A DNA stretch of 64,000 nt, taken from positions 153,149 to 217,148 of the IMG/VR virus record IMGVR_UViG_3300042562_001598. One strand, 5' to 3'. Under the pieces are notes generated by a model, which was not told the DNA's origin, did not search any database, and saw only the letters and a list, made by a program, of their open reading frames with translations. Source of the stretch: a virus. Shown one piece after another: positions 53,500 to 61,177 of the stretch (the first letter of the stretch is position 1; each line of letters begins with the position of its first letter). A program made the position numbers and the translations under genes.

Positions 53500-53526
53500 A
53501 AAACCCCCAAGTTAATGGGGGTTTTT
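53499..53526. terminator. intrinsic terminator
   Basis: AAACCCCCA-AGTTAA-TGGGGGTTTTT between convergent genes. Confidence 0.8.
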
Positions 53527-53531
53527 AGTTA

Positions 53532-53741
53532 TTATTGTTTTGCAACTTCTTTAACTGGTTCAACAACTTTAGTTGTGTCAGCTTTAGTAGAGTCAGCTTT
53601 AACTTCAACTTTTGTTGAATCAACAACAACTGCTGTAGAATCGGTAACAACTGCTTCAACATTTCCTTCAGTTTCATTGTGTTTGCAAGATGCGAACGTC
53701 AAGGCAGCTACTGCCAACATAGATAAAATTACTTTTTTCAT
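53532..53741 (-). CDS. lipoprotein with DST-rich tail
   Basis: 69 residues: MKKVILSMLAVAALTFASC is a lipoprotein signal; the mature part is a low-complexity run with repeats of DSTKV/DSTKA. GC-richer codons in the signal than neighbours. Could be host-derived; a surface-exposed spacer or exclusion protein is possible. Confidence 0.75.
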   Translation of the reverse strand: MKKVILSMLAVAALTFASCKHNETEGNVEAVVTDSTAVVVDSTKVEVKADSTKADTTKVVEPVKEVAKQ

Positions 53742-53834
53742 AAAAATTTGTTTTAGTTTATTATTTATAGATAATTAATAGGTATAAAAGATTTGAATGT
53801 CAAGTCGGGTAATAAAAATAAAAATATTGTAAGT

Positions 53835-54059
53835 ATGACAGTTGCTGAACTAATAATAAAATTAAATACCATTGAGAATCAAAACGCTCCTGTTTTTGTG
53901 AAAGGTTATGAAGATGGGTTAGATGATATTACTTTTGATAATAAATTACATAATGTATTATTAAATGTGAATAGTGAATGGTATTATGGTAAACACGAAT
54001 TAACTTACACTAATAATAGTAAAACTCATAAAATTGTTGAAGGGGTGATAATTTCTTAA
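53835..54059 (+). CDS. hypothetical protein (74 aa)
   Basis: MTVAELIIKLNTIENQNAPV, then beta-rich GLDDITFDNKLHNVLLNV. Start at 53835 fits the A-rich context; 53793 is in frame. No family recognised. Confidence 0.6.
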   Translation: MTVAELIIKLNTIENQNAPVFVKGYEDGLDDITFDNKLHNVLLNVNSEWYYGKHELTYTNNSKTHKIVEGVIIS

Positions 54060-54170
54060 AAACCATTTGACAAACCAAAAGTCATGACCTATACTTTTTA
54101 AGAGTTTAATAAAAATGTTATTAAATGAAAAAAAAATACAAAATATAGTTTACAACTGAAAAAGAATAAC

Positions 54171-54178
54171 TATCTTTG
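54171..54178 (+). promoter_or_regulatory. host-type promoter of the large ncRNA
   Basis: TATCTTTG starting the 0.94-kb non-coding transcript; the -33 element is weak (TTTAC). Confidence 0.65.
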
Positions 54179-54184
54179 TAAAAC

Positions 54185-55127
54185 AAATCGGGAATAACCG
54201 ATATCGTTCTTTGAGAAAACAGATTATCCATTATAATACTTCGGTATTGTAAAAAACGATAATGGGCGGCTTATAGTCCTTATATAAATTGATGAAAATC
54301 AATATAAAGTGAATCTGTTGTGTTAACAGATTTGCGGTTTCAGAAATGGAACTCAAGTAAGCAAGCAGGATACTATATAATCTTGATTACCGAGGCCAAC
54401 GGTGTAGGGAAAGTGATTATATAACTGGGTGATGTGGGTCATCTGGTTGAGGGGGGAACTCTAATAGGAATAACCTGTAGGATTTGTGCAAAAAATATGA
54501 TTATCCAATTATATTATTGCGACTTCCAAAATTAAAGGAAACTTAAAACCGAAAGGTATGACAACAAACAGGTGGTGCTGAAATTGTCCTTGATACTTAT
54601 CTACCAAGGTAAATATCTCGAAGTAGTCTTGAAATTTGAGAGTAGGGATACTCTAAGATGAAGTTAAGTATTCTGATGTCCAAAAGATATCGGAGCTTGG
54701 GGTAAACCACTTCGTCTATTCATCCACAACACAATACCTTATACTTTATTTAAGTAAAACTAAAAAAATGTAAGCAAAAGTGTTTACCACTATGAAACGG
54801 AAGTTGCCCACATATTCACTGGCTGTCAGTGGAACGTAATAACCGCAAGTTTGACCGTATTTTTATGAAAAATCTCTAAGCCGTCGGAAGCTGAATCAGG
54901 ACGCAATCTTGATGAGACAGGAGTAGTAAGAGAGTAGTTTCATAGTTAAGGGGTGATTGGTCTAACCAATCGGCAATGAGAAATACTAATCAAAAGTTAG
55001 TGGAAAAGTAGGGAAACCATAATCCTATGAAAGGTTCTTAAAATTAAAGTTTATTCTCAGCTTTTTTTATTTTTTATCAAAACATACAGAAAATCCTTTA
55101 ACAAAATAATGTTAAAGGATTTTTTTG
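54185..55127 (+). ncRNA. large structured ncRNA (about 940 nt)
   Basis: No ORF above 60 codons in 1.1 kb. Bounded by a host-type promoter and an intrinsic terminator. Helices visible: CCATTAT/ATAATGG enclosing AATAC-TTCG-GTATT (UUCG tetraloop), ATTGAT-GAAA-ATCAAT (GNRA tetraloop), TCTGTT-GTGTT-AACAGA, TATATAATC/GATTATATA, AGAGT-AGGGAT-ACTCT. Lacks the conserved core of RNase P RNA. Size and phage setting recall GOLLD-like RNAs; this is unproven. Confidence 0.75.
55090..55127 (+). terminator. intrinsic terminator of the large ncRNA
   Basis: AAATCCTTTAAC-AAAATAAT-GTTAAAGGATTTTTTT. Confidence 0.85.
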
Positions 55128-55136
55128 TTAATTGAT

Positions 55137-55145
55137 ATATTTATA
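55137..55145 (+). promoter_or_regulatory. late-type promoter motif
   Basis: ATATTTATAATAAAAAACTA, 13 bp before the ATG at 55159; identical to the 59242 region. Confidence 0.6.
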
Positions 55146-55250
55146 ATAAAAAACTAATATGAAAAATTTATTTAATGACATTTCTCAAGAAGAGAAAAAT
55201 AGAATCCTTGAGATGCACTCGGGTAAAAAAAATGTGATATCTGAACAAGA
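55137..55250 (+). repeat. promoter-plus-leader cassette, copy 1
   Basis: About 114 bp nearly identical to 59242-59355, covering the late-type motif and the first 30 codons of two proteins whose remaining sequences are unrelated. Confidence 0.9.
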
Positions 55251-55569
55251 AATTGGTGGTTACAAAGAAGGACCTGGTGACCCTCAAGGTGATGAACTTG
55301 ACCACTATAATAAAATTGTAAAACCAAAATTGTTAGCTGTAGGTTTTAAAGATGAATATGATAAAAATTTAAAACAATTTGGCACGGAGAATTCTTTAAC
55401 TTATGGTGGACACAATAACGGTGTTAATGTCCTATGGGATAGAATAAAAGGGGTTTATCATGTGTGGGCCGGAAATGATAAGGGAAAACGACAATTCCAA
55501 CTTGGTCCAAATGACCCAAAAGTTGTCGCTAATAAAGTTGTTCAGTACGCTTTATCATTAAAGAGATAA
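55159..55569 (+). CDS. leader-bearing protein (136 aa)
   Basis: Leader MKNLFNDISQEEKNRILEMH ending ISEQ, the same as in the gene at 59264. The body (DHYNKIVKPKLLAVGFKDEY, NNGVNVLWDRIKGVYHVWAG) is unrelated to that gene. Helical then beta-rich. Unknown function. Confidence 0.8.
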   Translation: MKNLFNDISQEEKNRILEMHSGKKNVISEQEIGGYKEGPGDPQGDELDHYNKIVKPKLLAVGFKDEYDKNLKQFGTENSLTYGGHNNGVNVLWDRIKGVYHVWAGNDKGKRQFQLGPNDPKVVANKVVQYALSLKR

Positions 55570-55580
55570 TAAATGACAAA

Positions 55581-55609
55581 TAAACCACCAATTATGGTGG
55601 TTTTTTTTG
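55581..55609 (+). terminator. intrinsic terminator
   Basis: AAACCACC-AATTAT-GGTGGTTTTTTTT. Confidence 0.75.
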
Positions 55610-55628
55610 TTTTTATAATATTTTTATT

Positions 55629-55636
55629 TACATTTG
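55629..55636 (+). promoter_or_regulatory. host-type promoter
   Basis: TACATTTG only 4 bp before the smpB ATG, so the transcript would be nearly leaderless. Confidence 0.5.
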
Positions 55637-55640
55637 TTCT

Positions 55641-56093
55641 ATGAAAAAAGAAATCAACATAGTCAATAAGAAAGCGAAACACGAATACGAGTTTTTACAG
55701 ACTTACGTATGCGGCGTTAAGCTAATCGGTTGTGAAGTAAAATCAATACGCCTAGGTAAGGTTTCCATATCCGAGGGGTATTGTTACTTCAACAATAACG
55801 AATTATTCATTAAAGGAATGAACATATCTGATTATGGTTACGGCACAGTCCATGATAACACCTCAGATAGAAAGTTATTATTAAAACGGAAAGAGTTAAA
55901 CAAATTAGAAAAAGAACTCGTAAAAGGCCTTACAATCGTTCCTTACAGGGTCTTTACAAATGAGAGAGGATTGATTAAAATAGAGATATCCCTATCTCGT
56001 GGTAAAAAGAACTACGATAAAAGAAATGACCTAAAGTCCAGGGATATTGATAGAGATAGTAAAAGAGAAATTAGTGGTCGGTTCACAAAATAA
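55641..56093 (+). CDS. smpB: SsrA-binding protein SmpB
   Basis: 150 residues. Full-length SmpB signature: NKKAKHEYEFLQTY, GCEVKSIRLGKVSISEGY, FIKGMNISDYGYGT, RKLLLKRKELNKL, LTIVPYRVFTNERGLIKIEI, and the tail RGKKNYDKRNDLKSRDI that reaches into the ribosomal A site. It binds tmRNA and delivers it to stalled ribosomes. The tmRNA gene lies 436 bp downstream on the opposite strand. Rare in phages. Confidence 0.95.
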   Translation: MKKEINIVNKKAKHEYEFLQTYVCGVKLIGCEVKSIRLGKVSISEGYCYFNNNELFIKGMNISDYGYGTVHDNTSDRKLLLKRKELNKLEKELVKGLTIVPYRVFTNERGLIKIEISLSRGKKNYDKRNDLKSRDIDRDSKREISGRFTK

Positions 56094-56117
56094 ATAAATT
56101 AAAAAAAAATTAAAATT

Positions 56118-56423
56118 ATGGTAGATTTAATGTCATTAGCGTTAGGGGTAGTTGCAGTTCTTATTGTATTGGGGGTTGTGATTATGTTTTATGCTGTCAA
56201 TCAAGTTTTTTTACTTAAAAAAAAGTTTGGTTATTTAGAAAAAGAAACACAAGATAATTATAACTTCTTACATAGAAGGATTAACGAATCAGAAATAAGT
56301 TCAGAACAAATGGTTATGCGGTCACACAATCATATTGATGAGGTTGAAAAACAATTAATAAGTATGATTGACTCCAGGTTGGATAAACTGGAAAATAAAA
56401 TAATCCAAAAACAAGTATTATAA
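56118..56423 (+). CDS. membrane protein with coiled-coil domain (101 aa)
   Basis: One N-terminal membrane helix (LALGVVAVLIVLGVVIMFY), then a long charged coiled coil (KKFGYLEKETQDNYNFLHRR, EKQLISMIDSRLDKLENKII). 25 nt after smpB, probably co-transcribed. Confidence 0.7.
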   Translation: MVDLMSLALGVVAVLIVLGVVIMFYAVNQVFLLKKKFGYLEKETQDNYNFLHRRINESEISSEQMVMRSHNHIDEVEKQLISMIDSRLDKLENKIIQKQVL

Positions 56424-56447
56424 ATAAACGAACCGACCATTAATTAC

Positions 56448-56473
56448 ACCCCTCTTCACCGGAGGGGTTTTTT
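56448..56473 (+). terminator. intrinsic terminator
   Basis: ACCCCTC-TTCACCG-GAGGGGTTTTTT. Confidence 0.8.
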
Positions 56474-56528
56474 ATTACCCATACTTAAGTATTAACCAAA
56501 AAAAAATGAGACCCGAAGGTCTCATTGC

Positions 56529-56915
56529 TGGTGGAGATGCCGGGATTTGAACCCGGGTCTTGCCCATCCTAAAGATTAAGGACTACACGCTTAGGTCAAC
56601 ATTTTTCTAATGTTCCGAAAATAGTTAGTTCGTTCTTCACCATTGTAAACTAACAACCAATGGATGACTCGATTTCGGGTTCAGTCATTTTTCCACCTTT
56701 GTAAGACCTTATGTTCCTGGGTTATATGGTTACCGACCCGTTGTTGTTCAACTAATTAAGCTGTAACAACTTCTTCAGAGCGGATTAATCCTACTGCTGA
56801 AAGTTTTGCGATTGTTTCGCCGTTTGAATTTTGTGACCATAGATTTAAGTGATAGGAAACTTCTCACTGCGTGCCCCCAATAAATAGCAATGCCAATCAA
56901 TACCATTTCATCCCC
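56529..56915 (-). ncRNA. ssrA: tmRNA (10Sa RNA)
   Basis: About 387 nt on the minus strand. The 5' GGGGATG pairs with 3' CATCTCC, followed by A73 and an encoded CCA (ending ATCTCCACCA). The T-arm is CCGGG-TTCAAAT-CCCGG. The tag frame is best read 56821-56756: 21 codons beginning GETIAK and ending EEVVTA, then TAA. Bacteroidetes tags I know start GE and end in ALAA, so this tag is longer with a changed end. The resume codon is inferred, not proven. SmpB is encoded nearby. Confidence 0.92.
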
Positions 56916-56933
56916 CATTGTTTTATTATACTA

Positions 56934-56941
56934 CAAATATA
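56934..56941 (-). promoter_or_regulatory. host-type promoter of tmRNA
   Basis: TATATTTG on the minus strand, 18 bp before the mature 5' end, leaving a short leader for RNase P removal. Confidence 0.6.
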
Positions 56942-56973
56942 TATGATTATTTATTAATAATCAAATATAGAGT

Positions 56974-56982
56974 ATATTTATT
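56974..56982 (+). promoter_or_regulatory. late-type promoter motif
   Basis: ATATTTATT, 14 bp before the ATG at 56997. Confidence 0.5.
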
Positions 56983-56996
56983 AATAAATATTTTTT

Positions 56997-58352
56997 ATGG
57001 CTGATATAGATAATAGTAAAAACAACGCATACGAAGGAACTCGTATTATTGTAAATACTGAAGACTTAATGTTTTTGGAGGTTTTAGCTCCGGATTCTTT
57101 AGGTTATTTTGGACTTGATTGGGTTAAGAACCGATATGATAGATTTAGAGATGGTAATTTATATTTAATTGTTGATAAGAGAGAACTCCCTGTAAATGTT
57201 AAAGTATTATATACTGACACTGATGGTGAATTTTTCGGATATTATCAATCTGGGGATACTATAAAGTATTCTGAACTACTTTTAGAGTATCCTGAGTTAG
57301 TGGACCAAATAACAGCTTTAGAACCGGTGAGTGAAATATATGACGCATTACTTTCAATCTCTGAAGGACAGGAATTATCAAAATACAACCTTAGAAATAT
57401 TGATGACTTAGTTAGTGATTTCAAATTTAACAAACGAAGTCCAAGGGCTAGTTCTGTTATGTTATCATTTGATGATGTTGATGATATTCTTGGGATATTT
57501 GATGTTAGTGAGGACGATAAGTGGTTTGTGGGAGCTGTAACATCTTATGATAGTTATGAATTTGAGTATTGGGATAATGTTCATGATGATTGGTTACAAG
57601 GGTATGGTTTAGACCATTTTAGTGGTGTCGAAAACGAAACTAGAATTGATAATATTTTAAAAGTTATATTACCTGGTCATAGTATAAATACGAATGATGA
57701 TGAGGAACGACAATTAATTTGCAATACTTTAGAGACTTTTTTCCCAAGTGAAATTGAGGATGTTTTAGATACCTATATTCGTGAACAAAATTATTGTAAA
57801 ACAAGAGGAACCTTAAAGGAAATAGAATCAGATGTTTCTAATTTATTTGAACCATATAACATATTCAAAGTAGGTGAAGGGTATAATTATGTTACAAGTG
57901 TTAAAACTTTATTAAGTCTATATGAAAATGTGGGTTCTAAAAAATATACATTAAAAGAACTTTTAGCTGAAATTAATAAAGATACTGAAGTTGGTGGTTG
58001 GGCTGAATACATGTATGAAACAGAATGTGATGAGTTTGACCAAGTAACTATGGATAGAACTGTAAGTCAGGCTTTAGATTCTATGGAAGAAGGTTTAGAG
58101 GATTCTGATAAGTTTGAGGATATTGAGGAATTTAAAAAAATGGCGGATTTTATTTTATCAAAATATGATTTAAATAGAAATTATGAAACACCTAAAGATA
58201 GTAATATCAGATTTACCATACATCAACTAGACCCCTCCGATAATTCTGTATTGGTTACGGTTAAAAACCTTGAGAAAAGAACTTCAGAAAAAAGAAGATT
58301 AGATTTGGAAGGGTTTAATAATTTATTAACTCAACAAGAATTATTTCAATAA
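56997..58352 (+). CDS. large acidic hypothetical protein (451 aa)
   Basis: MADIDNSKNNAYEGTRIIVN, then an N-terminal beta-rich domain (YFGLDWVKNRYDRFRDGNLY), a middle with FVGAVTSYDSYEFEYWDNVH, and helical acidic C-terminal half (DSMEEGLEDSDKFEDIEEF). No leader sequence and no recognised family, though it is driven by a late-type motif. Confidence 0.75.
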   Translation: MADIDNSKNNAYEGTRIIVNTEDLMFLEVLAPDSLGYFGLDWVKNRYDRFRDGNLYLIVDKRELPVNVKVLYTDTDGEFFGYYQSGDTIKYSELLLEYPELVDQITALEPVSEIYDALLSISEGQELSKYNLRNIDDLVSDFKFNKRSPRASSVMLSFDDVDDILGIFDVSEDDKWFVGAVTSYDSYEFEYWDNVHDDWLQGYGLDHFSGVENETRIDNILKVILPGHSINTNDDEERQLICNTLETFFPSEIEDVLDTYIREQNYCKTRGTLKEIESDVSNLFEPYNIFKVGEGYNYVTSVKTLLSLYENVGSKKYTLKELLAEINKDTEVGGWAEYMYETECDEFDQVTMDRTVSQALDSMEEGLEDSDKFEDIEEFKKMADFILSKYDLNRNYETPKDSNIRFTIHQLDPSDNSVLVTVKNLEKRTSEKRRLDLEGFNNLLTQQELFQ

Positions 58353-58380
58353 AGATAGTGACGATTAAATTTCTTTTTAT

Positions 58381-58388
58381 TATCTTTG
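58381..58388 (+). promoter_or_regulatory. host-type promoter
   Basis: TATCTTTG, 4 bp before the peptidase ATG at 58393. Confidence 0.6.
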
Positions 58389-58392
58389 TTTT

Positions 58393-59211
58393 ATGGAAAG
58401 AAATTATCAACTATTGAAAGATGTTTTATCGGTTCCGACTAAAACATATAATGAAGGATTAATGGTGGAATTCATAACCAATTGGTTATCGGAGAATAAC
58501 ATCCCCTTCTATATTGACGAGTATCAAAATATTTACGCTACAAAACAAACTTTTGAGGTGGAATATTTCCCTTGTGTTATTGCACATACGGATACCGTTC
58601 ATAACATTGACACTATCAATGTAAGAGAAGAAAATCTTAAAAACGCACAAGGTGAAATAAAACCTGCGTTAAAGGCTTATAATGATTTGGGTAATCCAAC
58701 TGGTATTGGTGGTGATGATAAATGTGGCGTTTATGCTTGTCTTGAATTACTAAAAGAATTACCAAATCTAAAAGCTGGATTTTTCGTATCTGAAGAAACT
58801 GGATGTCACGGTTCTAAAAACGCGGACCCTGAATTTTTTAAGAATGTGGGGTATGCTATTCAATTTGACGCTCCGGAGAACTGGATGGTTTCAGAATATT
58901 GTATGGGTGTTAAGTTATTTGATAGAGAGAGTGATTTCTTCAAGTCTTGTGATTTTGTTATAAACGAAAACTTTAATGGTCGTCAATTATACCAAGCACA
59001 TCCTTATACAGATGTTTATAAATTAAAACAGATTTTTAATTTTTCTTGTATTAATTTCTCAATCGGGTATTACGATTATCATACAAAATATGAATATGTA
59101 ATTATTGAAGATGTTTATAGTGGTATTAAAACCGGGAAAGAAATGATTGAAAAACTAGGATATCAAAAATATACCTTAGAATACGAACAATCAACATATA
59201 ACTTTTATTAA
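58393..59211 (+). CDS. zinc aminopeptidase-like protein (M20/M28/M42 type)
   Basis: 272 residues with co-catalytic zinc motifs: VIAHTDTVH (His65, Asp67), GIGGDDKCGV (Asp108), VSEETGCHGS (Glu134/135 general base region), a later Asp in QFDAPENW, and YDYHTKYEYV (last His ligand). It would hydrolyse small peptides or modified amino acids. The phage role is unknown. A fragment of its 3' end is duplicated at 60500-60682. Confidence 0.9.
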   Translation: MERNYQLLKDVLSVPTKTYNEGLMVEFITNWLSENNIPFYIDEYQNIYATKQTFEVEYFPCVIAHTDTVHNIDTINVREENLKNAQGEIKPALKAYNDLGNPTGIGGDDKCGVYACLELLKELPNLKAGFFVSEETGCHGSKNADPEFFKNVGYAIQFDAPENWMVSEYCMGVKLFDRESDFFKSCDFVINENFNGRQLYQAHPYTDVYKLKQIFNFSCINFSIGYYDYHTKYEYVIIEDVYSGIKTGKEMIEKLGYQKYTLEYEQSTYNFY

Positions 59212-59233
59212 GAGACTTCGGTCTCTTTTTTTT
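59211..59233 (+). terminator. intrinsic terminator
   Basis: AGAGAC-TTCG-GTCTCTTTTTTTTTT, a UUCG-loop hairpin. Duplicated at 60682 with the peptidase fragment. Confidence 0.85.
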
Positions 59234-59241
59234 TTTGTGAT

Positions 59242-59250
59242 ATATTTATA
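59242..59250 (+). promoter_or_regulatory. late-type promoter motif
   Basis: ATATTTATAATAAAAAACTA, identical to the region before 55159. Confidence 0.6.
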
Positions 59251-59355
59251 ATAAAAAACTAATATGAAAAATTTATTTAATGACATTTCTCAAGAAGAGA
59301 AAAATAGAATACTTGAGATGCACTCAGGTAAAAAGAATGTAATTTCTGAACAAAA
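59242..59355 (+). repeat. promoter-plus-leader cassette, copy 2
   Basis: Near-identical to 55137-55250 with a handful of mostly synonymous differences; identity ends just after the ISEQ codons. Confidence 0.9.
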
Positions 59356-59965
59356 TAGTCAACAAGTTTATAAAGAAATTGCGGATTATTTATATAATTC
59401 TATGAAAGGGTTAAGTTCCTCTGAGGATTCAGAAAATGTTGAAACAATTATACTTAATAGAATAAAAAATAAAAATGATTGGGAAGGAGTTAAAAAGGCT
59501 TTTGGGGTAAAAGACGGTGAAAATTTGGAACAGTGGTTAAAAGGTGAACTTAGACTTGATTATAATGAAATAATGGGAATGATAAATCGAAATGACGGTA
59601 ATTTTAAGAAAGAAGATTCAATGTATAATCCGGGGTCTAAAATTAGTTTAATTACTAATAGACAGTTTCTTATGTCAAGAGCATATCAATATGCAAGTAT
59701 TATGGGTGACAAAAAAGAATTAGAATTGGATATTAATAACGCAATAATTATTCGTAGAGATAAAGATGGGATAGTTATTAAAACTGATTATGTTGATTAT
59801 TACCCAATTCCTGAATATACAAGAGGAAAATCTACACCAAAACAAGAAAGATTAACAAAACCTTGTATAAAAATCCCTTTTAAAGATGTAATTGAATGGA
59901 GAGATGGTACTTTACAAATTAGATGGTTTTCTGATTTTGTTAAAAGTAGGGTAGTACCTTGTTAA
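59264..59965 (+). CDS. leader-bearing protein (233 aa)
   Basis: Leader MKNLFNDISQEEKNRILEMH identical to the 55159 gene, then an unrelated body. The first half is helical (QVYKEIADYLYNSMKGLSSS); the second has NNAIIIRRDKDGIVIKTDYV and ends in ...VVPC. An annealing-like 'NRIKNKNDWEGVKKAFGVKDG' segment, typical of phage structural proteins with leaders, sits near residue 65. Function unknown. Confidence 0.8.
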   Translation: MKNLFNDISQEEKNRILEMHSGKKNVISEQNSQQVYKEIADYLYNSMKGLSSSEDSENVETIILNRIKNKNDWEGVKKAFGVKDGENLEQWLKGELRLDYNEIMGMINRNDGNFKKEDSMYNPGSKISLITNRQFLMSRAYQYASIMGDKKELELDINNAIIIRRDKDGIVIKTDYVDYYPIPEYTRGKSTPKQERLTKPCIKIPFKDVIEWRDGTLQIRWFSDFVKSRVVPC

Positions 59966-59986
59966 ATTCTAAATTAATATAAAAAA

Positions 59987-60010
59987 AAAGAGGACTATTT
60001 GTCCTCTTTC
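59987..60010. terminator. bidirectional terminator
   Basis: AAAGAGGAC-TATTT-GTCCTCTTT between convergent units. Confidence 0.7.
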
Positions 60011-60025
60011 CTTTTTCTTGTTTTC

Positions 60026-60505
60026 TTAGATGTCTCTTGGAGACTTAACTTCTTTTTCTACTGAAACAAGGGTATATAACACACCTTCCACCATATTTCC
60101 TTTGATAATCTCTTCGGATACAAAATCCTCAATCTTATCTTGGATTGTTCTTTTGATTGGTATAGCTTCGTAAGTCTCGTCAAATCCAACATCGGAAATC
60201 AAATGTAAAATAGTTTCATCAAATGTGATGTTATAGTTCAAACCAACTAATCTTTTTGATAACTTATCTAATTCCAATGTTACAATTTTTTTAACATCTT
60301 CCTTCACCAACGAATTAAAGATAACAACCTCATCAATTCTATTTAAGAATTCCGGAGTAAAGAATTTTTTAAGTTCTTTTTTAAGAATTTCTCGTTTGTA
60401 TTCTTCTTCAGCATAAGAGTTATTACCGGTTTTAAATCCCACACCTGAACCAAAGTCTTGTAATTTTTTAACCCCCACATTTGATGTCATAATGATGACA
60501 CAATT
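60026..60505 (-). pseudogene. C-terminal fragment of a Clp ATPase gene
   Basis: Encodes about 155 residues (MTSNVGVKKLQDFGSGVGF, FTPEFLNRIDEVVIFNS, IPIKRTIQDKIEDFVSEEI) that align with the C-terminal half of the D2 domain in the 62954-64000 gene. Walker A and B are missing, and GARPIKRA has become AIPIKRT. Homology stops at about 60505, where a peptidase fragment on the other strand begins. An open frame from 60490 could still be translated, but no promoter is visible. Confidence 0.75.
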
Positions 60506-60682
60506 TTTAATTTTTCTTGTATTAATTTCTCAATTGGGTATTATGATTATCACACAAAATATGAATATGTAATTATTGAGGATGTTTATAGTGGTATTAA
60601 AACCGGGAAAGAAATGATTGAAAAACTAGGATATCAAAAATATACCTTGGAATATGAACAACCAATTTATAACCTTTATTAA
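60500..60682 (+). pseudogene. 3' fragment of the zinc peptidase gene
   Basis: Repeats about 180 bp of the 58393-59211 gene's 3' end, in frame to its stop (INFSIGYYDYHTKYEYVIIE, ending YNLY), plus the following UUCG terminator. No start codon or upstream catalytic motifs. Joined head-on to the Clp fragment at an A/T-rich AATTTTTAA. Confidence 0.85.
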
Positions 60683-60702
60683 GAGACTTCGGTCTCTTTT
60701 TT
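60682..60702 (+). terminator. intrinsic terminator, duplicated copy
   Basis: AGAGAC-TTCG-GTCTCTTTTTT carried along with the peptidase fragment. Confidence 0.8.
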
Positions 60703-60711
60703 ATTTATTGG

Positions 60712-60720
60712 TATTTATTA
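60712..60720 (+). promoter_or_regulatory. late-type promoter motif
   Basis: TATTTATTAATAAAA, 13 bp before the ATG at 60734. Confidence 0.5.
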
Positions 60721-60733
60721 ATAAAATGTTATT

Positions 60734-61126
60734 ATGAAAAAATTAATAATTACTGAAGAAGAAAAAAATAGAATACTTAATCTTCATTTAAACGAACAAA
60801 GTAAAGAAAATTCCGCAGTTAAATTTATAAAAAATTTATTGGTAACAAATCCAAATTTATTTAATGGTAAAAAACCTTTAAGTTTATTAGAAAAACCATT
60901 GAATGATTTTAACTCAAAAAACCCTTCCGATAGATTAGATATACCATCATTAGTAAAACAGTTGTCGGTTAATAATTCACCTTTTAAAATGACCACATTC
61001 AACATTCAAACCTATGAACCAAAACGCATTACTAGGTTAGATTATGACTTAAACAACATTGGTTTTACCTTAACAAAAAATGAAATTGATAACTCAATAC
61101 AGGGTGGTGTTAAATTAAAATTTTAA
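60734..61126 (+). CDS. leader-bearing protein (130 aa)
   Basis: Leader MKKLIITEEEKNRILNLHLN ending NEQ, then a body with SAVKFIKNLLVTNPNLFNG and a beta-rich end (LDYDLNNIGFTLTKNEIDN). No family recognised. Confidence 0.78.
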   Translation: MKKLIITEEEKNRILNLHLNEQSKENSAVKFIKNLLVTNPNLFNGKKPLSLLEKPLNDFNSKNPSDRLDIPSLVKQLSVNNSPFKMTTFNIQTYEPKRITRLDYDLNNIGFTLTKNEIDNSIQGGVKLKF

Positions 61127-61147
61127 GAGACTTCTGTCTTTTTTTTT
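61125..61147 (+). terminator. intrinsic terminator, imperfect
   Basis: AAGAGAC-TTCT-GTCTTTTTTTTT, a weaker variant of the 59211 hairpin. Confidence 0.5.
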
Positions 61148-61155
61148 ATTTTAAG

Positions 61156-61164
61156 TATTTATTA
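61156..61164 (+). promoter_or_regulatory. late-type promoter motif
   Basis: TATTTATTACTAAAACACTA, 13 bp before the ATG at 61178. Confidence 0.5.
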
Positions 61165-61177
61165 CTAAAACACTATT

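Noticed and set aside
54185-55127. RNase P RNA as identity of the large ncRNA
   Set aside because: The conserved P4-forming segments are not present, and the RNA is about twice the usual size.
60026-60490. Functional stand-alone Clp fragment gene
   Set aside because: It lacks the ATP-binding motifs and promoter, and its homology ends at a recombination junction, so a remnant is more likely.
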